From the NCBI GenBank assembly GCA_016714905.1, contig JADKBW010000007.1:62001-126000 (forward strand): a stretch of 64,000 bases of DNA, in the 5' to 3' direction. Within the stretch, counting starts at the first letter, position 1. Each line of letters opens with the position of its first letter. Origin of the DNA: Flavobacterium sp. (GTDB lineage: Bacteria > Bacteroidota > Bacteroidia > Flavobacteriales > Flavobacteriaceae). The position numbers and the translations under genes were made by a program. The notes under the pieces are model-generated. The model worked only from the letters and a program-made list of their open reading frames with translations, was not told the origin of the DNA and did no database searches. Positions 17,705 to 26,876 of this stretch are shown here, piece after piece.

Positions 17705-17712
17705 TATTTTTG
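17705..17712 (+). promoter_or_regulatory. -7 box (TATTTTTG) almost abutting the DUF6702 ATG
   Basis: The consensus TAnnTTTG ends four bases before the ATG at 17717, so transcription would start at or near the A of ATG, giving a leaderless mRNA. It could also be chance, because the gene may be transcribed from upstream. Confidence 0.35.
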
Positions 17713-17716
17713 AAGT

Positions 17717-18211
17717 ATGAAAAAAATCGGTATTGTCTATTTTTTATTATTTATTGCGCTTAGTTCTTTCACCATTCACAAGTTTTATATCGCGATTTAC
17801 CAAGTCAATTTTGTTTCGGAGAAGAAACGAATTGAGATTACTTCCAGAATTTTTGTCGATGATCTAAACGCCGCGTTGGAGCAACGCTTCAAAGTAAAAA
17901 CGCATATTGGTGAGGATTCTGAAACACCAGATGATAGGCTAAAAATGAATCAATATCTTTTGGAACATTTCAAAATTAAAGTAAATGGTGTTCCAAAAAG
18001 TATCGTGTTCATAAGTAAAGAAATGGAAAGTAATGTGGTTGTTGGTTACTACAAAATCAATGAAATTTCCAGCATTAAATCACTTTCAGTCGAAAACACC
18101 TCCTTAATGGAGGTTTATTCAGATCAGCAAAATATCATTCAAACGAACTTCAATGGAAAAAAACAAAGTTTATTATTGACCGCGGATAATACTAATGGGG
18201 TGTTAAAATAG
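17717..18211 (+). CDS. DUF6702 family exported protein
   Basis: A 164-residue protein: hydrophobic N-terminus (3-19, signal peptide or anchor), then FYIAIYQVNFVSEKKRIEITSRIF and DLNAALEQRF, which match the DUF6702 family found beside M1 peptidases in Flavobacteriia. The middle holds a short acidic segment (GEDSETPDDR). Function unknown. It lies 60 bp upstream of the M1 aminopeptidase gene, and this neighbourhood is conserved in the family as far as I know, suggesting a shared envelope role. Confidence 0.75.
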   Translation: MKKIGIVYFLLFIALSSFTIHKFYIAIYQVNFVSEKKRIEITSRIFVDDLNAALEQRFKVKTHIGEDSETPDDRLKMNQYLLEHFKIKVNGVPKSIVFISKEMESNVVVGYYKINEISSIKSLSVENTSLMEVYSDQQNIIQTNFNGKKQSLLLTADNTNGVLK

Positions 18212-18270
18212 ACTTGAATCCGAAGTGCTCGAAAAAAAAACTTTATTTTTAGAGCTTCAAAATTTATAGT

Positions 18271-20516
18271 ATGAAAAAAAGTATTCTTATTGGTTTGTTG
18301 ACATTGTCATTTTTTAGTTTTCTGAATGCTCAAGAACTAGCAAAACCAAAACAAAAAGGGCATGTTGACGAAAACAAATTCAGACAAATGTATGATTTGT
18401 TGGCAACACCTAATACGTATAGAACCGCGTCAGGTGCTCCAGGCCCGTATTATTATCAACAGCAAGCTGATTATAAGATTGATATAGAATTGGATGACAA
18501 AAATACCAGACTTTACGGCGTTGAAACGGTCACTTATACGAATAATGCACAAGAATCACTTGATTATTTGTGGATGCAATTGGATCAAAATATTGCGGCT
18601 AGAACTTCCAAAACACCTTTAGTTGATAGTAATACCACCGATCCAGCGATGAGCACGCAGGCTTTTTCTAGAAAGTACTTAGAAGAAAAATACGATGGCG
18701 GTTTTAAAATCGATTACGTTAAAGACGGTAAAGGAAGTCCGATGCCGTATACCATCAATGAAACGATGATGCGCATCAATTTGGCAAAACCCTTGGCTCA
18801 CGGTGAGAAAATAGTTTTGAATATCAAATGGAATTACATCATCAACAATTATATGCTCGATGGAGGTCGCTCTGGATACGAACATTTTGAAGACGGCAAT
18901 AATTTGTATGTATTGGCGCAATTTTATCCGCGAATGGCAGTATATAATGATGTGGAAGGATGGCAAAATATGCAGTTCTGGGGAAGTGGCGAATTTGCTT
19001 TGCCTTTCGGGAATTTTGAAGTGAATATTACGGTTCCAGCAGACCACATTATGGAAGCGACCGGTGTACTACAAAATAGAGCTGAAGTTTTTACAGCCGA
19101 ACAAGTAAAACGATATGCATTGGCAGAAAAGAGTTATGACAAACCGGTAATTGTTGTCACACAAGCAGAAGCGATGGCAGCTGAAAAAGGATTCTCAACA
19201 CAGAAAAAAACATGGAAATTTAAGGCGGAGAATGTCCGTGATTTTGGAATTTCTACGTCTAGAAAATTCATTTTGGATGCTATGGCGGTGAAGTTTGGCG
19301 AAAGAAATGTAATGGCAGTTTCGATTTATCCAAAAGAAGGTAATCCGCTTTGGGAAGAATATTCCACAAGAGCCGTTGCACACACCTTAAAAAGTTATTC
19401 GAGTTATACTTTCGATTATCCTTATCCAAAAGCGGTATCGGTAAGTGCGCGCGATCAAGGAATGGAATACCCAATGATTTGCTGGAATTTCGGCCGACCA
19501 GATGCTGATGGTAAATACACAGATCGAGTTAAATATGGGATGTTGGGTGTTATTATTCATGAAGTGGGACACAACTTTTTCCAATGATTGTGAACTCTGA
19601 CGAGCGTCAATGGACGTGGATGGATGAAGGATTGAATACTTTTATGGAATACTTGGCGGAGATAACATTTGATCCTAATTTCCCAGCAGATCGAGGTCCG
19701 GCGAAAACTATTGTTCCTTATATGAGCGGTGATCAGTCTAAGATCGATCCCATTATGACCAATTCTGAAAGCATCAAGCAATTTGGAAATAATGCGTATG
19801 GAAAGCCTGCTGTTGGGTTGAATATCCTACGTGAAACGATTATGGGACATGACTTATTTGATTATGCATTTAAGACCTACGCAAATCGATGGAAATTCAA
19901 ACATCCGACACCTGAAGATTTCTTTAGAACGATGGAAGATGCTTCGGCCGTCGACTTAGATTGGTTCTTCAGAGGGTGGTTTTATACTACAGATTTTAAT
20001 GATATTGGAATCAAAGAAGTCAAAAAGTACTACGTATCCAACACGCCTTCTAAAGAAGTAACGGATTTTCTAGCAAAAAGAAAAAGAAGACGTTCTGGTG
20101 TGGATGGGCCAATGGTGTATATGATTGCAGAGGGCAGTGAAGATTACAAACCAGAAATGAACAAACCGTTTGAAATTAAAGAAATAAAAAGTTTAGATGA
20201 GTATGTTCAAGCGACTTTCACCAAGGAAGAACAAGCTAAATTGAATAGTCCGAAGTACTTCTTTCAAGTAACCTTTGACAAACCAGGCGGATTGGTAATG
20301 CCGATTATTGTTGAAATTACTTTCGAAGACGGAACAGTTGAAAACTATAAATTCCCAGCTCAAATTTGGAGAATGAATGACAATCAAGTCTCTAGAACTT
20401 TTGCTACAAAAAAAGCGATTACTAAAATTGTGGTCGATCCTAAATTGGAAACGGCAGACATTGACGTGACAAACAATACATGGCCAAAACAAGAAGTCAA
20501 ATCAAAATTTGATTAG
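18271..20516 (+). CDS. M1 family metallopeptidase (one frameshift in the sequence)
   Basis: Gluzincin aminopeptidase, exported (signal peptide SILIGLLTLSFFSFLNAQ). The zinc motif H430-E431-V-G-H434 lies just before the break, and the third zinc ligand is the glutamate of WTWMDEGLNTF in the second frame. The frames join at a T5 run (19576-19580): one more T gives HEVGHNFFPMIVNSDERQ. Corrected length is about 748 aa. The domain order (N-terminal beta domain, catalytic domain, C-terminal beta-rich tail) fits the flavobacterial M1 group. The break splits the active site, so if it were real the enzyme would be dead; a homopolymer error is more likely. Confidence 0.88.
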
Positions 20517-20560
20517 GGAGAATTTAAGACGATAGGTAAAGGCACTTCTATTTTACTTGT

Positions 20561-20568
20561 TAACTTTG
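20561..20568 (+). promoter_or_regulatory. -7 promoter box (TAACTTTG) for tatA
   Basis: Exact TAnnTTTG match 16 bp upstream of the tatA ATG at 20585. Confidence 0.5.
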
Positions 20569-20584
20569 CAAAAAAAAATAAAAT

Positions 20585-20923
20585 ATGTTTGGAATTGGTG
20601 GAGGCGAATTAGTGTTGATTCTTTTTATCATGTTGATGCTTTTCGGGGCGGAGAAAATCCCTGAAATAGCAAGAACGATGGGTAAAATAATGGCACAATT
20701 AAAAAATGCCACAAATGATATCAAGAGTGAAATTCAGAAAAGTGCTGAAAATAATGGACTAGACAAAACGTTTCAGGAAATGCATGGGAATTTTTCCGAC
20801 TTATCTCAGAATATTACAACTGAAATCAATAAAGCAAAGACGAAACTGTTAGAAGATTCGCCACAAGTCGAAACTCCAGAAGATATTGAACTCATTGAAG
20901 GACCCGTAAAGCGTCAGAAATAA
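20585..20923 (+). CDS. tatA: Sec-independent (twin-arginine) translocase subunit TatA/TatE
   Basis: Pore-forming subunit of the Tat system exporting folded proteins. A single N-terminal membrane segment (ELVLILFIMLMLFG, 8-21) is followed by the hinge and amphipathic helix EKIPEIARTMGKIMAQLK. The long polar tail (about 45-112) is predicted to be coiled. No tatC is in the window. Its stop directly abuts the ATG of the PAP2 gene, so the two form an operon. Confidence 0.87.
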   Translation: MFGIGGGELVLILFIMLMLFGAEKIPEIARTMGKIMAQLKNATNDIKSEIQKSAENNGLDKTFQEMHGNFSDLSQNITTEINKAKTKLLEDSPQVETPEDIELIEGPVKRQK

Positions 20924-21490
20924 ATGCTAGATAAACTTATAGCTGTTGACAAACAACTTTTCGTTTTCCTTAACGGATTGGGATCAGCGCACTACGATGG
21001 ACTTTGGCTTTTGATTACCAAACAAATCTACTGGACACCACTTTTTTTACTTGTTTTCTTTATTTTACAAAAAAAAATAGGCTGGAAACAGTTGGGAATC
21101 TTGCTGTTATTTATTGCTGTACTCATTCTCATTTCAGATCAAACAGCCAATCTTTTCAAAACAACTTTCCAGCGACTAAGACCCTGCAACGATCCTGAAA
21201 TTAAAGATTTGATCAGAATTGTTAAAGACAGCAGTACTTATGGTTTTTTCTCTGCTCATGCTTCGAGTTCTATGGCTTGTACGACATTTGTTTTTCTCCT
21301 ATTTAAAAAGCACTTTAAATTTCCGTTTTTGTTTTTTTTGTTTCCATTAGTTTTTGCCTATAGTAGAATTTATTTGGGAGTACATTTCCCGCTAGACATT
21401 TTAGCAGGGTTTGCCTTTGGAACTTTTTACGCCTTACTGCTCCAAAAAGCTTATCAATTTTTACAACCTAAATATTTCCCACAAGATTAG
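20924..21490 (+). CDS. PAP2 family membrane phosphatase
   Basis: A 188-residue polytopic membrane protein with all three PAP2 acid-phosphatase motifs: K-x6-RP as KTTFQRLRP, the PSGH-like block as FFSAHASSS, and SR-x5-H-x3-D as SRIYLGVHFPLD. It probably dephosphorylates a lipid pyrophosphate or phosphatidate at the periplasmic face; a role in undecaprenyl-phosphate recycling beside UppP is plausible but inferred. It begins immediately after the tatA stop codon. Confidence 0.88.
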   Translation: MLDKLIAVDKQLFVFLNGLGSAHYDGLWLLITKQIYWTPLFLLVFFILQKKIGWKQLGILLLFIAVLILISDQTANLFKTTFQRLRPCNDPEIKDLIRIVKDSSTYGFFSAHASSSMACTTFVFLLFKKHFKFPFLFFLFPLVFAYSRIYLGVHFPLDILAGFAFGTFYALLLQKAYQFLQPKYFPQD

Positions 21491-21559
21491 GTTAAAGTTG
21501 CTTCTGCTTTTGTGTTGTGTTGGTTGCTTTTATTTTTAATTGATTTCAGTCTTTTTTCA

Positions 21560-21567
21560 TACGTTTG
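21560..21567 (+). promoter_or_regulatory. -7 promoter box (TACGTTTG) for the gene at 21583
   Basis: Exact TAnnTTTG match 15 bp upstream of the ATG at 21583. It overlaps an in-frame TTG, arguing against that earlier start. Confidence 0.5.
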
Positions 21568-21582
21568 TACAAAATCGAGAAA

Positions 21583-21861
21583 ATGAAAACTGAAAAACCA
21601 ACTCAATTAGTAGCATTACTAAGGCAACTTTTGGCGGAAACGGATAAAATGAAAGTGGGTCAATCCTATATCGCCGCAATAGAAGAAATGAAAAGAATCA
21701 CTTTCGCAGATGAAGTAAACAATCCTTTTTCTAATTTAGTTTATAAACACCTCATTCAACTATCAATCAAAGATTTCATTCATGCTGGTCGTTCTGAAGC
21801 CAGCGCAAAAGTGGTCCATGATGTAATTGAAGTTATTACTAATGCAGATCTCGTTTCGTAG
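21583..21861 (+). CDS. small helical protein of unknown function
   Basis: 92 residues, no signal peptide or membrane segment, predicted mostly helical (LVALLRQLLAETDKMKVGQSY, HLIQLSIKDFIHAGRSEAS). I do not recognise a family. It has its own promoter box and converges on the O-methyltransferase gene with a 6-bp gap. Probably cytosolic. Confidence 0.6.
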   Translation: MKTEKPTQLVALLRQLLAETDKMKVGQSYIAAIEEMKRITFADEVNNPFSNLVYKHLIQLSIKDFIHAGRSEASAKVVHDVIEVITNADLVS

Positions 21862-21867
21862 TTTTTT

Positions 21868-22507
21868 CTAAAGCACGCGACTTACGGTCAATCCATCTCT
21901 AATTGGAAGCAAAACCGTTTCAACGCGAGGGTCATTTTTTAAATGCGCATTATATTCTACCAGTACTTTTGTGCTCAGATCGTTAGGCTCCAAAGGTTCT
22001 ACAACTTTACCACTCCACAGCACATTATCCGACAAGATGATGCCGCCACGATTCATTTTCGGAACAATCAATTCGTAATAATTGAGGTAATTTTCTTTAT
22101 CTGCGTCAATAAATACCAAATCAAATTTTAAATCCAAAGTTGGGAGAATCGAAAGGGCTTCTCCGAGATGTTGGGTAATTTGGTTTCCCCAAGGCGATTT
22201 GTCGAAGTATTTTCGCTGAAAATCAACCAATTCTTCTTTGATGTCAATGGTGTGCAGCGACCCTTTCTTGCATTCCTTCGCACAAACACAAAGCCGAGTA
22301 GCCTGTATAGGTGCCGATTTCTAGGATGTTTGTGGGTCGAATTAATTTGGAAAGCATACTCAAAACTCTTCCTTGAAAATGCCCACTCAACATGCGAGGC
22401 AATAAGATTTTTTGATAGGTTTCTTTATTCAAAGCCGCCAGCAATTCTGGTTCTTTTTCAGAATGGCGCTCGATGTAGTCTTCTAACTCTTCGGAAATAA
22501 AGTGCAT
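21868..22507 (-). CDS. class I SAM-dependent O-methyltransferase (one frameshift in the sequence)
   Basis: Catechol-O-methyltransferase-like fold (family methyltransf_3). The first frame holds the SAM motif ILEIGTYTGYSALCLCEG; the second holds DLVFIDADKENYLNYYE and GGIILSDNVLWSGKV, with the metal-binding Asp/Asn. The frames part at a G3 run (plus strand CCC at 22261-22263); adding two bases, or deleting one, restores QER-G-SLHTIDIKEELVDF. About 213 aa when corrected. The start is MHFISEELEDY at 22507, the usual beginning of this subfamily. Its substrate is unknown. Confidence 0.85.
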
Positions 22508-22595
22508 GCTAGGAATTTTTGACAAAGTTATCAAAATATCAAAACGACGCATGAGCATTTATGGCAACAGATGGAATAAATCGACAAATAGTCGT

Positions 22596-22603
22596 TAAAT
22601 TTG
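22596..22603 (+). promoter_or_regulatory. -7 promoter box (TAAATTTG) four bases before the rlmN ATG
   Basis: Exact consensus ending at 22603, with the ATG at 22608. Initiation at the usual distance would put the transcript start at or inside the start codon, i.e. a leaderless mRNA. Confidence 0.5.
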
Positions 22604-22607
22604 CCGC

Positions 22608-23651
22608 ATGGAAACCGAAAAGAAAGACATTCGCGCTTTATCAAAAGAACAATTACGGGACTTTTTTGTTTCGAATGGAGATCAATCTTTTCGTGGCAAT
22701 CAAGTCTACGAATGGTTGTGGAGCAAAGGCGCACATCGATTTGAAGACATGACTAATGTATCAAAGGCAACCAGAACGATGCTCGAAGAACATTTTGTCA
22801 TCAATCATATCAAAGTCGATCAGATGCAACGTAGTGAAGACGGCACGGTAAAAAATGCGGTTCGTTTGCACGATGGATTAGTGGTCGAATCGGTTTTGAT
22901 TCCAACAAACACAAGAACTACAGCCTGTGTTTCTAGTCAAGTGGGCTGCAGTTTGGATTGTAATTTTTGCGCCACAGCGCGATTAAAAAGAATGCGGAAT
23001 TTAGAGCCGGCTGAAATTTACGATCAAGTCATTGCAATCGACAAAGAAAGCCGTTTATATTACAATCATCCTTTATCGAATATCGTTTTTATGGGAATGG
23101 GCGAACCGTTGATGAATTACAACAATGTGCTCAAAGCCATCGAAATGATTACTTCGGAAGAAGGATTAGGGATGTCGCCCAAAAGAATTACGGTTTCCAC
23201 ATCAGGCGTTCCCAAGATGATTAAGAAGTTGGCGGATGATGAGGTGAAATTTAAGTTGGCGGTTTCTTTGCATTCCGCGATTGACGACATTCGATCTCGA
23301 ATTATGCCATTTAGCACTAATTTTCCTTTGGCTGATTTGCGGGAATCTTTAGAATATTGGTATCAAAAAACGAAAAGTAAAATTACCTACGAATACGTCG
23401 TTTGGAAAGATATCAACGACAACAAAGCTTCGATTGATGCTTTGGTAAAATTCTGCAAATATGTTCCTTGTAAAGTGAACCTCATCGAATACAATCCGAT
23501 TGATGACGGAGAATTCCAACAGGCTTCCGACGAGTCGATTGATGCTTATATTCATGCCCTAGAGGCAAACGGAATTGTTGCTAAAGTTAGAAGAAGTCGA
23601 GGAAAAGACATTGATGCTGCCTGCGGTCAATTGGCGAATAAAGAAGCATAA
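22608..23651 (+). CDS. rlmN: 23S rRNA (adenine(2503)-C(2))-methyltransferase RlmN
   Basis: Radical SAM enzyme methylating A2503 of 23S rRNA and A37 of some tRNAs. The 4Fe-4S cysteines are C114, C118 and C121 in GCSLDCNFCATARL. The methyl-carrying second cysteine pair is provided by DIDAACGQL near the C-terminus (C339). The N-terminal HhH-like domain and FMGMGEPLMNYNNV are intact. 347 aa is the normal length. It has a promoter box right at the ATG and no operon partner. Confidence 0.96.
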   Translation: METEKKDIRALSKEQLRDFFVSNGDQSFRGNQVYEWLWSKGAHRFEDMTNVSKATRTMLEEHFVINHIKVDQMQRSEDGTVKNAVRLHDGLVVESVLIPTNTRTTACVSSQVGCSLDCNFCATARLKRMRNLEPAEIYDQVIAIDKESRLYYNHPLSNIVFMGMGEPLMNYNNVLKAIEMITSEEGLGMSPKRITVSTSGVPKMIKKLADDEVKFKLAVSLHSAIDDIRSRIMPFSTNFPLADLRESLEYWYQKTKSKITYEYVVWKDINDNKASIDALVKFCKYVPCKVNLIEYNPIDDGEFQQASDESIDAYIHALEANGIVAKVRRSRGKDIDAACGQLANKEA

Positions 23652-23694
23652 AAAAAAGCTCCATTTAGGAACCTTTTTTGTATATTTCTATTGC

Positions 23695-24525
23695 TTAATT
23701 TCTCAAAGTGAATGTTATTGGTGAACCACCATTAATAGTAATTGTGCCAGTATTGTCGCAATTTCCATCTCCATAATCAATTACAGCTGTATTGTTGTTA
23801 TTGCTTTTAGTAATGGTAATTATACCACTTACAAGCTCATAACGATTTTGTCCTTGTTCTTGTTGACAACTATAAACGATTCTCAATGGTGATGCGTCAC
23901 TAATTGTATTTGTATGCGTTACTCCGTTTGATTGGTTTGTTGTCATCCAACTTCCTGTCACCGAAAATTCGTTGGATTCAGGATTGTATTCTCTAATTCT
24001 ATGCCCAGTTCTCGTAAAAACTCTTCCATCTGGATTGGTGATTGTCATGTTTAGGTCGATGTCTGCTTTGATATGACCATTTTCTAATCGGGTTTTTACC
24101 ACTGTTCTATTTCCTTCAACATGTCGGTCATTGTGATAAAAATTTTCAAAGGAAAAATTCAAAGTTCTTGTTGCTGCATCAAAATCATCTTGAAATGTAA
24201 TAATGATTTTCCCTCTTACATAATTACCATTGTCTAGGAGACAATTTGTGGTTCCGTAATCTAACGTTCTTGTCCACGTGCTGCCGTTTTGAGAGGTACT
24301 TACGGTTAGACAACCAGCAGCTAAATCACTGTGTCTTCCTGCTTCGGTGGCGTTTGATTGACTTTCTACTATTTGGGCAACATCATCACCAATATTGTCA
24401 ATTTTTGCATTGGCGACAATGTCACTTGAATTAATCGAAGACGACGACGTTTCTTTCTCATTCTTAGTGCAACTTACAATTGATAAGATGGCTAAAAAAC
24501 CAAGTGCTAAAATTTTTGTTTTCAT
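23695..24525 (-). CDS. lipoprotein of unknown function
   Basis: 276 residues with a lipoprotein signal (KILALGFLAILSIVSC, cysteine 19 acylated) and then a beta-rich, Thr/Ser/Asn-rich body. Repeated short motifs such as RTLDYGTTNC, NGNYVRGKIIITF and VIDYGDGNCDNTGTITI look like two copies of one beta unit, in which a cysteine follows an acidic or glycine-rich turn. I know no function for it; similar lipoproteins are common in Flavobacterium. It converges on rlmN and its lipid anchor places it at the outer membrane. Confidence 0.7.
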   Translation of the reverse strand: MKTKILALGFLAILSIVSCTKNEKETSSSSINSSDIVANAKIDNIGDDVAQIVESQSNATEAGRHSDLAAGCLTVSTSQNGSTWTRTLDYGTTNCLLDNGNYVRGKIIITFQDDFDAATRTLNFSFENFYHNDRHVEGNRTVVKTRLENGHIKADIDLNMTITNPDGRVFTRTGHRIREYNPESNEFSVTGSWMTTNQSNGVTHTNTISDASPLRIVYSCQQEQGQNRYELVSGIITITKSNNNNTAVIDYGDGNCDNTGTITINGGSPITFTLRN

Positions 24526-24633
24526 GATTGTTGTTTTTTAAAGTTCGGGTTTTGGACTAACTCGTTTTGCTATGGTTTAATTCTATTAGTAAAAATATTA
24601 AATTTTAACTTTTAAATCTCTACAACTTAATAC

Positions 24634-24641
24634 TATCTTTG
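24634..24641 (+). promoter_or_regulatory. -7 promoter box (TATCTTTG) for the polyprenyl synthase
   Basis: Exact TAnnTTTG match; the ATG follows 8 bases later (24649), giving an extremely short or no leader. Confidence 0.45.
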
Positions 24642-24648
24642 AAATTCA

Positions 24649-25625
24649 ATGAATATCATTTCACAAATAAAGCTGCCCATTAATAACGAAATGGAACTTT
24701 TTGAGAAAAAGTTCTACGATTCGATGACTTCAAAAGTGGCGCTGCTCAATAGAATTACCTATTATATAGTAAATCGAAAAGGAAAACAAATGCGTCCCAT
24801 GTTTGTTTTTCTAACTGCTAAAATGTTGAATAACGGCATGGTCAACGAACGAACGTACCATGGCGCTTCCGTCATTGAATTAATTCATACTGCTACCTTA
24901 GTGCACGATGACGTTGTGGATGATAGCAATCGAAGAAGAGGATTCTTCTCTATTAATGCACTTTGGAAAAACAAAATTGCGGTTTTAGTTGGCGATTATT
25001 TACTTTCAAAAGGATTGTTACTTTCTATTGACAATGGCGATTTCGATTTGCTTAAAATTATTTCAGTAGCCGTTCGCGAAATGAGCTAAGGCGAACTACT
25101 TCAAATTGAAAAAGCACGTCGATTAGACATCAGTGAAGCCATTATTACGAAATTATTCGAAAGAAAACCGCCACGCTAATTGCGTCTTGTTGTGCACTTG
25201 GCGCCAAATCTGTCAATGAGGATGAAGCACAAGTAGAAACCATGAGAAAGTTTGGCGAATTGATTGGAATGGCATTTCAAATCAAAGACGATTTATTCGA
25301 TTATACGGAAGACGCAATAGGAAAACCAACTGGTATTGATATCAAAGAGCAAAAAATGACTTTGCCGTTAATTTATGTCATCAATAATTGTAGCGCCAAA
25401 GAGAAATCGTGGTTGATCAATTCCATCAAAAACCACAATAAAGATAAAAAGCGCGTCAAAGAAGTCATTGCCTTCGTAAAAAACCAAAACGGATTGGCGT
25501 ACGCAGAACAAAAAATGATCGAATTTCAGCAAGAAGCGATTCAATTACTACAAAAATTCCCCGATTCCGACTACAAAGCTTCGCTGTTGTTGATGGTTAA
25601 CTACGTAATTGAAAGAAAAATTTAA
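24649..25625 (+). pseudogene. all-trans polyprenyl diphosphate synthase, disrupted by a stop codon and a frameshift
   Basis: Chain elongation of isoprenoid diphosphates, most likely the menaquinone side chain (IspB-like). The first Asp-rich motif is HDDVVDDSNRR; the second is KDDLFDYTED in the 3' part. Codon 147 is TAA where the family has GAA (MS-E-GELLQIEKARRLDI), and a base is missing near 25141-25147: restoring one T gives EAIYYEIIRKKTATLIASCC. Corrected length is about 325 aa, normal. Two independent lesions in an enzyme that should be essential suggest sequencing errors, unless another copy exists elsewhere. Confidence 0.82.
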
Positions 25626-25750
25626 TTTTTTTCATTTATAAATCATTGTAAAAGAGCAAATTAAAAAATAATTTTACTTTTTTTTAAAGAGCGTGCAACC
25701 ATTTTCTACACTTGTGCGTCTATGCTAACAGTAACACTTTACAAAAGGTT

Positions 25751-26311
25751 TTGAAAATAATCGATTTACATCAAGAAGAGAAAAACAGAATTCAACTGGC
25801 AGTCGAAAACAATCGACAAGCGCAACAGTTGATTTATGCTAAATATGCTCCGAAAATGTTAAGTGTTTGCCGTCAATATGTAAAAGATATTCATCATGCA
25901 GAAGACGTTATGATTACCGCTTTTATGAAGGTTTTTACTAGCCTAAAGAATTTTGAGCATAAAGGTAGTTTTGAAGGTTGGATTCGCCGCATCATGGTCA
26001 ACGAATGTATTTCCTACATCAGAGCCAACAAGAAAATTAGTTTTTTAGAAGAAGAAAGTTATAAAGAAGAAAGCGAAAATGGAACCGAGAGTCAATTCAA
26101 TGTCGAAGAAATACAGTTTCTCATAGACACTTTGCCCGACGGATACAAGATGGTTTTCAATTTGTACGCCATCGAAGGTTACAAACATCAAGAAATTGCA
26201 GCATTGCTCTCCATTAACGAAGGAACATCAAAATCACAATTGTCGCACGCAAGAAGAATATTGCAAAACGAAATCAGTAAGTTAAAAGCACAACACAATG
26301 GGACTAAATAA
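25751..26311 (+). CDS. ECF-type RNA polymerase sigma factor (sigma-70 family)
   Basis: Region 2 (LIYAKYAPKMLSVCRQYVKD, then AEDVMITAFMKVFTSLKNFE) and region 4 (DTLPDGYKMVFNLYAIEGYKHQEIAALLSINEGTSKSQLSHARRIL, in parts) are both complete. Such factors work with anti-sigma membrane proteins in envelope stress or surface-system control; the regulon is unknown. A TTG at 25751 (KIIDLHQEEKNRI) is the start I favour, since the usual flavobacterial homologue begins there; an open frame extends to 25712. It overlaps the next gene by 14 bp, suggesting that gene encodes its partner. Confidence 0.85.
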   Translation: MKIIDLHQEEKNRIQLAVENNRQAQQLIYAKYAPKMLSVCRQYVKDIHHAEDVMITAFMKVFTSLKNFEHKGSFEGWIRRIMVNECISYIRANKKISFLEEESYKEESENGTESQFNVEEIQFLIDTLPDGYKMVFNLYAIEGYKHQEIAALLSINEGTSKSQLSHARRILQNEISKLKAQHNGTK

Positions 26312-26802
26312 ATTAGAGAAAGAATTCAAGCGTCAACTTGATCAACGCGAAATCAAACCCTCGCCAGCTGCTTGGGATCGTTTGGATGCGATGTTAACCA
26401 TTACGGAAGAGAAAAATAGAAAGTCAAGTTGCACTGCAAAAGAAGAATACTTCAATTTCGCCTTCTCACAAAATCAATAAGCAAATTAACGTTCCCCAAA
26501 ATCAAATCGCACAAACCTCAAATACAAACAAAAATAATGTAGAACAACAAATCGAAAAATCAATTAACAACCAAAAAACGAATGAAATCAATCAAACTTC
26601 ACTAAACCAAATCACGAACGAATCTCAAATCGCCCAAGTAACAACCAAAGCAAGTAATCCGACTGTCAAAGTAAACGCTTCCAATTTACTTTCCGAAGTC
26701 GACAATGAACTCGAACTTTCTTTTCGCGAGAAAGTAATCCGAAAAATCGACAAAAATTACAAAACCGTAAAAGTGGCACTCGCCAATCGCAATCAACAAT
26801 AA
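26298..26802 (+). pseudogene. probable anti-sigma-like partner protein, broken and apparently missing its membrane segment
   Basis: Starts MGLNKLEKEFKRQLDQREIK, PSPAAWDRLDAML, a start seen in proteins that follow this ECF sigma factor in Flavobacteriaceae. After KNRKS the frame breaks at about 26420; the other frame runs on as VALQKKNTSISPSHKINKQ with Asn/Gln-rich repeats and ends ...REKVIRKIDKNYKTVKVALANRNQQ at 26802. Homologues as I remember them have a membrane segment between these parts; none is encoded here, so an internal deletion plus frameshift is inferred. The protein cannot be made as one chain from this sequence. Confidence 0.6.
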
Positions 26803-26876
26803 AAAAGCAATACTAAAACAATCATCACCCGAGAGCCTTGCTCGAATTGGCAAAGCAATCAAAAAACGCAACAATC

